Shown here: positions 47,302-58,186 of the stretch, one piece after another
How the letters are laid out: every line of letters begins with the position of its first letter
Numbering within the stretch: the first letter of the stretch is position 1
Source of the DNA: Haematobia irritans
Lineage: Eukaryota > Arthropoda > Insecta > Diptera > Muscidae
Assembly (NCBI RefSeq): GCF_050003625.1
Contig: NC_134398.1
Location: 63,186,891 to 63,250,890 of the forward strand
Length of the DNA: 64,000 nt
Direction: 5' to 3'
Notes under the pieces: model-generated
The model's database searches: none
What the model was told of the DNA's origin: nothing
What the model saw: only the letters and a program-made list of their open reading frames with translations
Translations under genes and position numbers: made by a program

Positions 47302-47912
47302 TGTTACGAATTTGATAATTATAGATATAAGTTTATTTAAATTAGTTTCCGTTAATTTAAAAATTCAAATTGTAACGATAAAATTTCGCTATCACTTGTT
47401 GGAATCATCTATTCATTTTCTAGTATTTTCCTGAATTTCTTTTATGTTCTTTTGTTTGCTTATCGAAATGTTAGTTCTTACTCTCTCATAGAATAGCAAT
47501 CCCTTTGCTTTGTTATTTTGCATTCTCATTTCATCTCATTGTCTATTGTCATTATTGTTGTTGTTGTAGTAATGCGAGCATATATCTATGTGAGTGTGTA
47601 TGTGTTTGGCAGCCACCAGATGAGCAACTTAATGGTCGTAGATCCTTCTAGCATTGTCTAAGAATGTTCCGGCGTTGCCAGAATATTGTAGTGCTACCAG
47701 AATGTTCTCGTATTGCCACACCGTCATATATAAAAGCGCTCGCATGCTGCTAACGAGTGAGTCTTAATTAAAGCGTCAAACGAATAACTTCAGTGTGAAC
47801 GAATTGTAAAGTGTGAAGTCATAGTAAATAAATTGTAGATTGTCGTTATTTAAAAGAACTGTGTTTTAATAGTCGGGTAATTAAAAACGCCTAAATAAAA
47901 AAAAACGTAACA
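47302..47912 (+). repeat. 5' LTR (611 bp)
   Basis: It begins TGTTACGAATTTGATAATTA and ends AAAAACGTAACA. ATTGGTGTCGGAAGTG follows immediately and should hold the primer-binding site. The LTR contains a TATA box and an AATAAA. Confidence 0.95.
47727..47736 (+). promoter_or_regulatory. LTR TATA box
   Basis: TATATAAAAG lies in the 5' LTR about 185 bp before its end and is repeated at 53253-53262 in the 3' LTR. AATAAA follows about 100 bp downstream (47827-47832), the expected U3-R order. The exact start of transcription cannot be fixed from sequence. Confidence 0.6.
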
Positions 47913-47949
47913 ATTGGTGTCGGAAGTGAAGTAACGAAAAAAATCTACA

Positions 47950-49235
47950 ATGAAGTTTAATGAGCTTCGTGTGGAAGACTTAAAAAAGGAATTGAGCAAA
48001 CTGGAGCTGCCGACAACAGGCAATAAGGCCCAGCTTCAAAAGCGTCTACTAGAAGAGTTTGAACGGCGTAATATGGACATTGCGACGCATGAGTTTGATT
48101 ATAAGGAGGACATTGACGAATCAATACTCGTCAATACCAGCAGTGTAGAAAATCCATCAGTGGCTTCAAGTGTTGTGGATTACACCTCAATGCTCAATGT
48201 TTTGAGCAAAATGACGGAAGAGAATTCTAGAAAACTGGAAGCAAATTCTCTAAAAATGCAAGAAAATTCTAGAAAAATGATGGAAGAAAATTCTCTTCTT
48301 TTGGTGGAGAAATTTGACGAAAATTCTAGAATTCTTAATGAAAAATTACAACAAATTTCGGAAGGTATGGAGAAACGTGTAGACCACATTGAAAGTCAAA
48401 TTGTGGAATTGGATAAGAAATTTGTGGTTCACGATGAAAAATTTCTACACCTTGAGAAAAAATGTCAGAACTGGAAATTAAAGGTGGTCAAGTGCGCGTC
48501 ATCGAGGGCTCAAAAATCAAAACTCCTGTTTTTGATGGCTCATCTTCATTTGATGTTATCAAATTCCAATTTGAGACGGTGGCATCCAGCAACATTTGGA
48601 ATGACAACGACAGAGCAATTGAACTTCTGTTGGCATTGAAGGGTAATGCTGCCGATGTAATACAAAGTATCCCAACTTCTTCCAGAAATAACATAAGCAA
48701 GACATCTTTAGAATGGAATTAAGAGGTAGAGTCCAGAAATCAAACGAGACTACAAGACTTTGCAACAGAAGTTGAGCGGTTGGTGCTACTGACATACCCA
48801 GGAGAGAGTCACCCACTTGTGGACCGCATCAAAATTGAGACCTTTGTGAATGGCATTCGAGACCCAGACATAAAATGTGCAACATATGCGTCACAAAAGG
48901 CTACATTCGCAGAAACAGTAACATTTGCACTTGCGCAAGAAACTGCGAGATTGCTAGCACGGCCTCAAATTCACAAAGTACGCAGAGTAGAGACCGAGTG
49001 CGAAGAATCGAAATCTATCATTGAATCGATGAAAGAAGCAATGAAGCAGGTAATGCAAGAATTAAAACAGGATGCAACTAAATCCCGAATCAAATGCTAT
49101 AACTATGATAAGCCGGGACATCTAGCTCGAGAATGCAAAGCACGACGCAAACGGTCAAGATCCACATCACCATCTCCATTAAACAATAGCCATAAGAAGG
49201 TGACCCCTCAGTCAAGTGAGTCACCTTTAAACTAA
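47950..49235 (+). pseudogene. gag: gag of the complete gypsy element, SAP domain, disrupted
   Basis: ATG at 47950 opens MKFNELRVEDLKKELSKLEL, a SAP DNA-binding domain (about residues 2-37), rare for Gag but known in some gypsy elements. A Ser/Asn/Glu-rich coiled coil follows (about residues 75-170). Near 48462, at a six-A run, the reading moves to another frame (MSELEIKGGQVRVIEG onward), and a TAA lies in that frame at 48720-48722. The C-terminus has a zinc knuckle reading CYNYDKPGHLARECK, so the second of the canonical Cys residues is Tyr. The frame ends ...SPLN with TAA at 49233-49235, overlapping pol. The A-run frameshift could also be a sequencing error. Confidence 0.85.
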
Positions 49236-52200
49236 ATCGAGCTAGTTCAGCGGGGCAAGAGCTGGCTCCCACAGACGATGGCCCCACCATCTCCATAGCA
49301 ATAGTTCAACAGAAAAATAACAATTTAACTATTGCGGGTGTTATTAATGGCGACAAGCGTACTTTGACGTTGGATACTGGTGCATCAAAGTCTATCATTA
49401 GATCTGATTTAGTAAAAGGAAAAGTTACACCACTGATTGGAGTCAAGCTACGAACGGCTACAGGAGAACCCGCAACCGTATATGGAAAGGTCGCCGTAAA
49501 ATTAACTATTGCTAACAAATCCGTTACTTATGATTTCATTGTGGCCGATATAGTAGACGAAGTTATAATTGGAGCGGATTTCATGATTGCTTTTGATCTC
49601 AATCTGGATATGAAGCGTCGTGTAATGACATGGTGCGATGCCGAAATAACGGTAAACGTGGGCTATAGTGAGAATACACCTGTCAGACGTTTGACAACGA
49701 GCCAGTCAGAGTCTATACCACCGAATGCTGAAGCAATTATATGGGTTTCTATGAATGGAGATTGTGAAGTCGGCCAATTGTGGGTTGTTGAACCAGCAGA
49801 AAACAAAAACAACAACATCTTGATAGCAAATGCCCTGGTAACAACGAACGAAGAGAGACTAATACCAGTTCGTGTCTTGAACTTGTCTGACAATCATGAG
49901 CAAATTGTAAAATTTTCTGACATTGGAAAATGTACACCAGCCGAGGCAATAGTCAATTTGGAAGGCAACTCATCAAAGACATATGGAACAGTGAGAAAAC
50001 ATCTAGAAGGGTATTTCGAGGCTTGGACACGTCATCTATCGCCGTCAGAGAGAAATAAAGCCAAGCAGTTGTTGTGGAAAAACGCCTCTGCTTTTGCTTC
50101 TGAAAAGGGAAATCAAGGAAGAACATCTGTAGTGAAACATGAAATTAAAACCGCAGAAGAAAGGCCTATAAAACAGGCACCACGAAGTGTTCCCCTGGCA
50201 AAAAGAGACGAAGTTCAAAAGCTCATAAAGGAAATGGCGGAGAGTGGAGTGATCGAGCCATCATCAAGTCCTTGGTGTTCCCCAGTTGTGCTGGTCAAAA
50301 AGAAAGATGGAAGTACCCGATTCTGCGTGGACTACAGAAAACTGAATGATGTCACCAAAAAGGACAGTTATCCGCTTCCACGCATTGATGACACGTTGGA
50401 CACACTAGCCGGAACAACATGGTTTTCTACGCTTGATTTGCAGAGTGGATATTGGCAAGTGGAGATCGCCGAGAAAGACAAGGAAAAGACGGCTTTTGGC
50501 GTTAATGTCGGTCTCTGGCAATTCAATGTAATGCCGTTCGGGCTCTGCAACGCTCCGGCTACCTTCGAAAGATTGATGGAGCGGGTACTGAAGGGGTTGC
50601 ACTGGAAGTCGTGCTTGATATACTTGGACGACATCATAGTGATGGGCAAAACATTTGACGAGCACCTGAAGAACTTGAAAGACGTTATCCAGCAATTGTC
50701 AGCCGCTGGTCTACGCCTTAACGCAAAGAAATGCTCCCTTTTCCAGCGGGAAGTTAAATACCTGGGTCATCATGTGACTGCAGAGGGCATATCCACCGAT
50801 GAAGACAAAATCCAAGCTGTCAGAGATTGGCCACGACCTCGAAATCTCCACGAATTAAGAAGTTTCCTTGGGTTATGTACATATTACCGACGATTCGTCC
50901 CAAACTTCGCCAGCATCGCCGCTAGTCTCCATAAATTGACGCAAAAAGGTCAGAAGTTCCAGTGGAGCAACGAACAGGAGGATTCATTCCAACATTTAAA
51001 AGAACTTTTATGTTCAGCTCCTGTTCTAGCGTATCCTATTCCGGGCGAAAAATTTGTTTTGGATACAGATGTTAGCGCGCATGGTATTGGAGGTGTGCTA
51101 TCTCAACAGATAGACGGCAAGGAGAGGGTCATCGGATATTTCAGCCGAACGTTGTCCAAGCCTGAAAAGAACTACTGTGTAACGAGACGAGAGCTGCTTG
51201 TTATCATAGAGAGTGTAAAACATTATCATAAATATTTGTATGGACAACACTTCTTGCTCAGGACTGATCACTCAGCTCTACGATGGTTGCTTCAATTCAA
51301 GAATCCGGAAGCTCAACTGGCACGTTGGATCGAGAGGCTCCAAAGCTATGATTTCAGTATCGAGCATAGAAAAGGTGGAAAACACGGTAACGCTGACGCT
51401 TTGTCACGTCGACCTTGCAGTATAGAATGCAAGCACTGCTCGAAAGCTGAACATAAGGAGGAGATTGTTGATATTCGGCTGTTACACATCGAATCTGGAG
51501 TGGACTGGCCAACAGAACAGCGTAAAGATCCCATTTTGAACAAAATTATTTCGGCAAAGGAAGAGAACGAGAAGCCCAGTAAGAAAGACATCGCAGCCGA
51601 AAGTCCACTTATGAAATCATACTGGGCTCAATGGGATAGTTTAGTTCTAGTCAATGGATCCCTGCAACGTAAATGGGAAAGCGAAGATGGCAAGAGCAGC
51701 CGAAATTTGATCATCGTTCCAGATTCCAAAATAAGAGACGTTTTGGCGGAGTTCCACAATGGTCCCAGTGGAGGTCATCTGGGAATAACCAAAACCGCCG
51801 AGAAAGTGAAGCAACGATTCTACTGGGTTGGATGCCAGAAATCAATTGCTGAATGGGTAGCCAATTGCGAGAAGTGCATGAAGGCGAAAGGTCCAACAAG
51901 GAAAAGTCGAGGTCCTATGCAAGAATATAGACCTGGAGCCCCGTTTGAAAGAATAGCAATGGACGTGGCAGGCCCTTTCCCAGTAAGTGATTCTGGAAAC
52001 CGTTATGTCCTTGTGGTCATGGATTACTTCAGCAAATGACCGGAGGTGTATGCAATTCCAAACCAAGAGGCAAAAACGATTGTGGATGTGGTCAACAAAA
52101 ACTGGATATGTCGCTACGGTGTGCCGTCCGAGATTCACTCAGACCAGGAAAGAAATTTTGAATCGGCCATATTCAAAGAGATGTGTGAATCTCTTGGTAT

Positions 52201-52816
52201 CAAGAAAACGAGGACTACACCATTACATCCACAATCCGATGGCATGGTAGAAAGGTTTAATCGCACTCTGGAGGAACATCTTCGAAAAGTAGTGGACAAA
52301 GGCCAGAGGGACTGGGACGAGCATATACCAAAGTTTTTGCTGTCGTATAGATCTGCCATTCATGATTCCACCTCTCGAACACCGGCCAATGTTCTATTCG
52401 GAACTGAGTTGAAGTTGCCTGGAGATCTGATATTCGGCGCTAAACCTAATGAGCTCGCCATGGAAGAAAACAGAAACGACATCCCAAACACTTTCGGTGA
52501 AGTTCACGAATCAGTGCGCAACAAAATAAAAATGGTCAGCAACAGAATGAAGGCGAGATACGATCGTGCTGTAAATACTGAGGGCTTCCAAGAAGAATAA
52601 TTGGTTCTGCTATTTAACCCGCAACGAAAGAAAGGATTGTGTCCTAAACTGCAAACACAGTGGGAAGGCCCATACAAAGTCATCAAGAAGATCAATGATG
52701 TTGTATACCGGATTCAGAAGGACGACAGCCCTAGATCAAAGATGAAAGTTGTACATCTGGAACGATTGGCTCCTTACGGAACAGGTTCTGTGCCTGTTCG
52801 GGACGAACAGGCTTAA
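49220..52816 (+). pseudogene. pol: pol of the complete gypsy element (PR-RT-RNaseH-IN), two stops
   Basis: In order: protease (TLDTGASKSI near 49.38 kb, VIIGADFM near 49.57 kb), reverse transcriptase (FCVDYRKLN, WFSTLDLQSGYWQ, MPFGLCNAPATF, YLDD near 50.62 kb), RNase H (VLDTDVSAHGIGG; RTDHSALRWL; GNADALSRRP), integrase zinc motif (H-GPSGGH...CEKCMKAKG) and core (MDVAGPF, HSDQE, DGMVERFNR, the D, D and E). The C-terminus closes with KVVHLERLAPYG and TAA at 52814-52816. A TGA at 52037-52039 lies in the integrase core and a TAA at 52598-52600 before the C-terminal domain. All other active-site residues are present. It should be read by frameshifting from gag. Confidence 0.93.
49226..49285 (+). 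promoter_or_regulatory. Predicted -1 ribosomal frameshift site, gag to pol
   Basis: In the Gag frame the last codons read T TTA AAC (49226-49232), followed by the TAA stop. This is the canonical X XXY YYZ slippery heptamer. Slipping back one base places ribosomes in the pol frame (CTA AAT CGA...), which is open from 49220 through the protease. Six bases after the heptamer, GAGCTA (49239-49244) can pair with TGGCTC (49263-49268), and GGGGC in that loop (49252-49256) with GCCCC (49281-49285), an H-type pseudoknot. Confidence 0.72.
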
Positions 52817-52827
52817 GCGGGAGGCAG
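52815..52827 (+). promoter_or_regulatory. Polypurine tract
   Basis: AAGCGGGAGGCAG directly precedes the 3' LTR, in the position where plus-strand DNA synthesis is primed in LTR elements. Confidence 0.6.
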
Positions 52828-53436
52828 TGTTACGAATTTGATAATTATAGATATAAGTTTATTTAAATTAGTTTCCGTTAATTTAAAAATTCAAATTGTA
52901 ACGATAAAATTTCGCTATCACTTGTTGGAATCATCTATTCATTTTCTAGTATTTTCCTGAATTTCTTTTATGTTCTTTTGTTTGCTTATCGAAATGTTAG
53001 TTCTTACTCTCTCATAGAATAGCAACCCCTTTGCTTTGTTATTTTGCATTCTCATTTCATCTCATTGTCTATTGTCATTATTGTTGTTGTTGTAGTAATG
53101 CGAGCATATATCTATGTGAGTGTGTATGTGTTTGGCAGCCACCAGATGAGCAACTTAATGGTCGTAGATCCTTCTAGCATTGTCTAAGAATGTTCCGGCG
53201 TTGCCAGAATATTGTAGTGCTACCAGAATGTTCTCGTATTGCCACACCGTCATATATAAAAGCGCTCGCATGCTGCTAACGAGTGAGTCTTAATTAAAGC
53301 GTCAAACGAATAACTTCAGTGTGAACGAATTGTAAAGTGTGAAGTCATAGTAAATAAATTGTAGATTGTCGTTATTTAAAAGAACTGTGTTTTAATAGTC
53401 GGGTAATTAAAAACGCCTAAATATAAAAACGTAACA
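52828..53436 (+). repeat. 3' LTR (609 bp)
   Basis: By eye it is identical to the 5' LTR apart from CAACCCC versus CAATCCC near 53033 and the A-run before the terminal CGTAACA. Confidence 0.95.
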
Positions 53437-53663
53437 ATATTGTTTTTTGGAAGACAACATTATTGAATTTGGATGCAAAAATACAAAATGTTCGGAACTT
53501 AGACTACCCAAACATATATTGTTTAGACCAATATGCTTTCAAACATATTATATATTGGAAGAGATCAAACATATAAATGTTTGGGCAATACCCAAAAATG
53601 TATATGCTTGAAGCAAACTATGTTTGGGAGTATATGTTACAGAAGCGATTTTTTGTGAGGGTG

Positions 53664-54974
53664 TAGCTACCCCTAGTAAAGCTCTGCTTTATTCCGACCG
53701 CTGAAACTTGTTTCCACTAATTCCATTCATAACCCAAGTGCTGTCTTTGCCAACAAAGATATTCTTTGAAAGATTGCATGAAGTTTCATAAAATAGGTGT
53801 TAACCAGCGTCGTAACGCAGAAAGGTTTTTGCTGCAAGTGTTTATGTTCGCCACATACCCGTGATTGGTGTAGGTCCCGCAAGACTTGCCTCGTTTACAA
53901 CTACAACCATCACACTATCCCAGTAAAAAAAGCGTCGCCAAAAAAGTAGTGAAAATGTTCTTTTAGGATTTGGAAGTGGTGCCAAATTGACGCAGAAGCG
54001 ATGAATTTGACATGGGCTTGTCATAGGACGGATGTCCATCATTTCAACAACCGCTACACTGAATTTGCATCACTTTTTAAGGTGTGAGGTGAATTTAGTG
54101 TTTTGCATGTGAATTAAGGATTTTTGTGATATTTTGACAAATAAATAATTTTTAAATTTTTTTATGATTTTTAATGCATTATAACGCATGTATGGAACGT
54201 TTGTCATCAAATATTTTCAAAAATTCCCAATTTGTCTAGAAAGGATTTAATTTTTTTCGGCTAAATTTAAAATTATATAACATTTTATTAATTCTTAATA
54301 CGTTTTTAACCAATTTGAAACAAATAAAAATCAATTTCCCGAATGAAAAAATCGGGTTATAAAAAATTGACTCAAATTAACTTCCTGTGCAGTTAAAATA
54401 AAGAACATCTTTGGGAGAACATTTTTGGAAGTTCTTTTAAATTGTGCCTTGAGAAGAACTTCCAAAGTTTTTTGCTGGGATGTTGCACATCGATAACCAC
54501 AAAGGCCAGCATACGAGCACCTAAAAAAGAATTGAAGTAGTCCACAGAAGATGTCAATCATCCGCATCAAAAAGTGAAACTGCCACCAGTCGATCGTATT
54601 CCTCTCGTCGTCAATCTTCCTCACTCTCCTTATCCAAAAGGAGTTCGAAATCACTGGTGCATGAGAAATTGCGCAAAAAAACCCAAAAGACATGTTTTCC
54701 TCTACACCGCTCTCGCAAAAGTTTTGACTCCACACGGACCTCACAAAACAAGATTGATGCTCAATTCTGCTGGACTGCAAACTATTATCCTCCAGTCTCT
54801 GGTGTCTCGTTTAAGAACCACTCACGAAAATGTTAATATAAGTTTGTAGTCATATCATGACTCAAACGCGAAGATCCATATATGGAGTAGTAAAATCTAC
54901 ATTCAATATTGCTCTTCCTACACCCAAAACGGAAGAAAGATTACAACCGATTTATGGACACCTGACGGACTTGG
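53664..54974. other. Sequence without a recognised gene
   Basis: A self-similar pair of phrases (GAAGTTCTTTTAAATTGTGC and GAGAAGAACTTCCAAAG) near 54430-54470 forms an imperfect inverted repeat. The open frames at 54331-54780 (minus) and 54574-54849 (plus) overlap on opposite strands and show no domain. Probably decayed repeats. Confidence 0.4.
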
Positions 54975-55224
54975 CGCACGTAGAGAAGGAATATCACCTC
55001 AAATATATTTCAAGAGCACCATGTTACTTTTTCATAGCGACCATGTAGCATTTTTGTTGTAAAAATATTCTTTTCTCGCCAAACATAACATGCATGCCAA
55101 ATCAGATACATAATTTCCGAGAAAAGAACATGGTTTCGACAAACATGCTACATGTTTTCCCTGAAAAAGTAACATTTTGGTCTTGGAATATGGTTGTGGC
55201 GATCTTAATCCTTCTCTACGTGCG
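54975..55224. mobile_element. 250 bp MITE with CGCACGTAGAGAAGGA inverted repeats
   Basis: CGCACGTAGAGAAGGA begins at 54975 and its inverse TCCTTCTCTACGTGCG ends at 55224. The inside has paired ACCATGT/ACATGG phrases and resembles the element at 42257-42577. A target duplication is not obvious. Confidence 0.75.
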
Positions 55225-55354
55225 GATCCTCATTTCTACAAAACAACCAACATTGAAATCGTAATCGCGAGCGAACTTGTCACGAATATACTCCGCGCTG
55301 GGCTAATCCAAACTTCATCTGTAATGCCTATCGCCTAGAGCTCAATTTTTGTTT

Positions 55355-55570
55355 TTATTTTGAGTAAGTCTATAAATAAGGATATTATGTCAAAATTTCG
55401 CCAAATCGGACGTTACATATATATGGGAGCTATATATAAATCTGAACCGATTTCGAAGACTTTTATGGAAAGATTTGGAAATATCGGTCATTACATATAT
55501 ATGGGAGCTATATCTGAATCAGAACTGATTTCGAGAAATTTTGCACACTTGTATGTTGTCGTCGATTTTT
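55355..55570. mobile_element. Helentron-like internal array fragment, second subfamily
   Basis: Two units carry ACATATATATGGGAGCTATA and CTGAACCGATTTCGA/AGAACTGATTTCGAGA, matching the body of 21415-22104. Both ends are missing. Confidence 0.6.
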
Positions 55571-55609
55571 TTGCGTAATTTGCGGATTTTAAAAACCCGA
55601 CTTTAAAAA

Positions 55610-55805
55610 CAAGTATATACGGCCGTAAGTTCGGCTAGGCCGAATCTTGTGTACCCTCCACCATGGATTGCGTAGAAACTTCTACTAAAGAATGCCATCC
55701 ACAATCGAAAATTGGGTTGTGTAAAACTTACCGATGGCGAGGTAGCTTAAAACTCCTTAACATCGTCTTCTAAATTGTAAGTTAGTCTATGCGTGGTTTC
55801 TATTA
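55610..55805 (-). mobile_element. Helentron-like 3' end, copy 1 of a tandem pair
   Basis: On the minus strand the segment ends with GGCCGAACTTACGGCCGTAT and ACTTG at 55610. CCATGGTGGAGGGTACA is the subterminal repeat. It is truncated at its 5' side near a poly-A run at 55810. Confidence 0.7.
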
Positions 55806-55825
55806 GACAAAAAAAAAAAAAAAAA

Positions 55826-56035
55826 CAAGTATATACGGCCGTAAGTTCGGCCAGGCCGAAGCTTATGTACCCTCCATCATGGATTGCGTAGAAACTACAT
55901 CTAAACACTGCCATCCACAATCGAATTACTTAAGTTGCGGTAACGCTTGCCGATGGCAAGGTATTTTAAAACCTCCTAACACCATCTTCTAAATTGTATG
56001 TAAGTCTATACGTGGTATATATTAAATCAAAAAAG
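55826..56035 (-). mobile_element. Helentron-like 3' end, copy 2 of a tandem pair
   Basis: It repeats the previous segment (GTATATACGGCCGTAAGTTC then GGCCAGGCCGAAGC) with moderate divergence, directly behind the poly-A run. Insertion of one tail next to another matches the double tail at 28.67 and 28.92 kb. Confidence 0.7.
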
Positions 56036-56039
56036 ATCG

Positions 56040-56131
56040 ATACAATATGTATATAATTCAGTTTGACAAAGTAGACATAAAATTTTGACAAAATTTTCTA
56101 CAGAAATAAAATTTTAACAAAATTTTCTATA
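56040..56131. repeat. CTATAG minisatellite, left part
   Basis: Units AAATTTTCTACAGAAATAAA and AATTTTCTATA stop exactly where M copy 2 begins and resume at 57105 (right part to about 57265). Confidence 0.8.
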
Positions 56132-57104
56132 CACCCTCACAAAAAATCGCTTCTGTAACATATACACCCAAACATATTTTGCTTCAAGCATATACATTTT
56201 TGGGTATTGCCCAAACATTTATATGTTTGATGTCTTCCAATATATAATATGTTTGAAAGCATATTGGTCTAAACAATATATGTTTGGGTAGTCTAAGTTC
56301 CAAACATTTTGTATTTTTGCATCCAAATTCAATAATGTTGTCTTCCAAGAAACAATATGTTATTATGTGAACATATAATATGTTTGGAAGCATTTTGCAC
56401 CCAAAAATATTATATGCTTAAAAAAAATTCTCCCAAACAATATTGTGCTCAAAATTTTATTTATTTATATATTTACAATCATAATGAATTATGAAAATAA
56501 ACAGGTAATATAGGTGCTAACAACATAGGTTTTCGACCTGAATGCTCAAAATTTTGTTTCTGCCTAATTGTATATTCCGCCACATCTTTCTCACTTCCAC
56601 GAGATTTTTTAGTTCTTAGCACCTTTTTCTGTAATACAAACATTGTAGAAGAAATTATTCAATTTTATGATTTTTTTTGTTTTAATTTTACCTTTTGCCG
56701 GACGGGGATTCGAACAGCGGACCACACAGTTTGTAAGGATCAAAGAAGTAGCTGATCAATTGCCCAAGAAAAAATAAAATGTTAATTTTGTAATAACAAG
56801 CAACAACCACCAACTTAATTCAATATCGCTCCCTGTTAAATAGCGCTCCAAGCTACTAAACACATATATGTTTATAGGCTATTTCTAAATTAATATATGT
56901 TTGCATCCAAGCATATTATATTTACAAACATTTTATGTCCCAAACATAATATGTTCTAACATATTAACATATATGTCCCAAACATGTTATGCTAGTTTAT
57001 GAACATTATATGCTTGCACTCAAAAATATTGTGTTTAAAACTTTGTGTTCCAAACATATAATGTTTATAGCCAAACATATGAAAAACAGTCTTTTTCATC
57101 CGTG
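56132..57104. mobile_element. M element, copy 2, uninterrupted (973 bp)
   Basis: It begins TA-CACCCTCACAAAAAATCG and ends TCATCCGTG-TA, in the reverse orientation to copy 1. It lies inside the repeat unit TTTTCTATAGAAATAAA: the left flank supplies TTTTCTATA and the right flank TAGAAATAAA, so TA was duplicated. It contains at least a dozen CAAACAT or ATGTTTG phrases, the B-box-like element at 56693-56720, and near 56350 the uninterrupted equivalent of the site where copy 1 took the gypsy element. Confidence 0.88.
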
Positions 57105-57265
57105 TAGAAATAAATTTTTCACAAAATTTTCTATACAAATAAAAATTTTGACGAAATTTTCTATAGAAATAAAATTTTGACAAAAATTTCTACAGAAATA
57201 AAATTTTAACAAAATTTTCTATAGAAATAAACTTTTGACAAAATTTTGTATAGAAATAAAATCTT
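57105..57265. repeat. CTATAG minisatellite, right part
   Basis: About five imperfect units of TTTTCTATAGAAATAAAATT continue the array interrupted by the M element. Confidence 0.85.
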
Positions 57266-57284
57266 GGTAGATTATTTTTGGCTC

Positions 57285-58186
57285 GAGTGGCAACCATGAT
57301 TATGAACCGATATGAACCAATTTTTGTGTGATTGGACAAATTTTGGTATGGTTGTTAGCGACCATATTCCTAATTTGAACCGGATCGGATGAATTTTGCT
57401 CCTCCAAGATCCTCCAAATCCGGAGGTCAAATCTGGAGAATGTTTTATATGGGGGCTATATATAATTATGGACCGATATGGACCAATTCTAGCACGGTCG
57501 TTAAAGATCATATACTAACACCATGTTCCAAATTACAACCTGATTTGATGAAATTTTCTTCTCTTTGAGGCTCCGCAAGCCAAATCGGGGGATCGGTTTA
57601 TATGGGGGCTATATATAATTATGGACCGATGTGGACCAATTTTTGCATGATTGTTAGAGACCATATACCAACACCATGTACCAAATTTCAGCCGGATCGG
57701 ATGAAATATGCTTCTCTTAGAGGCTCCACAAGCCAAATCTGGGGATCGGTTTATATAGGGGATATATGTAATTAAGGACCGATATGGACCAATTTTTGCT
57801 TGGTTGTTAGAGACCATATACCAACATCATGTACCAAATTTCAGCCGGATCGGATGAAATTTTCTTCTCTTTGAGGCTCCGCAAGCCAAATCTGAGGGTC
57901 CCTTTATATGGGGACTATACGTAAAAGTGGACCGATATGGCCCATTTTCAATGCCATCCGACCTACATCGATAGCAACTACTTGTGTTAAGTTTCAAGTC
58001 GATAGCTTGTTTCGTTCGGAAGTTAGCGTGATTTCAACAGACGGACGGACGGACATGCTTAGATCGACTCGGAATTTCACCACGACCCAGAATATATATA
58101 CTTTATGAGGTCTTAGAGCAATATTTCGATGTGTTACAAACGGAATGACAAAGTTAATATACCCCCATCCTATGATGGAGGGTATA
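57285..58186 (-). mobile_element. Helentron-like element, same subfamily as the intronic copy, 3'-truncated
   Basis: On the minus strand it starts TATACCCTCCATCATAGGAT at 58186, with the GTCCGTCCGTCCGTCTG block near 58040 and three to four ~153 bp units (GGTCCATAATTATATATAGC). The hairpin end is missing. Confidence 0.8.

Larger units (their letters stand above)
47302..53436 (+). mobile_element. Complete Ty3/gypsy LTR retrotransposon, 6135 bp
   Basis: TGTTAC...GTAACA LTRs lie at 47302-47912 and 52828-53436, with the 4 bp target duplication ATAT at 47298-47301 and 53437-53440. The internal region has a SAP-domain Gag, a -1 frameshift signal and a Pol ordered protease, reverse transcriptase, RNase H, integrase. 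No env-like frame follows. By eye the LTRs differ by one substitution and a small indel near the end, so the insertion is recent. The Pol resembles elements commonly annotated as 412-like, but the clade was not tested. Confidence 0.95.
46556..53663. mobile_element. M element, copy 1, interrupted by a gypsy retrotransposon
   Basis: The ends are TA-CACGGTTGAAAAAGACTG (46554-46573) and GATTTTTTGTGAGGGTG-TA (to 53665). Removing the gypsy element leaves about 970 bp, the same length as the uninterrupted reverse copy at 56132-57104. The interior is dominated by CAAACATA/TATGTTTG phrases. No coding frame is supported, so it is non-autonomous. TA target duplication is inferred from copy 2. Confidence 0.8.

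Noticed and set aside
48450..48475. Second programmed frameshift inside gag at the A run
   Set aside because: The six-A run in this register does not give a proper X XXY YYZ heptamer, and a shift within gag has no role. A one-base deletion or sequencing error fits better.
49681..52039. G-to-A hypermutation of the gypsy element
   Set aside because: Several lesions could be G-to-A changes, but the number is small, no reference copy is available, and no editing system of that kind is established in flies.
54331..54849. Overlapping 149- and 91-codon open frames
   Set aside because: They lie on opposite strands, have no domain and no splice or poly(A) context that would favour either one.
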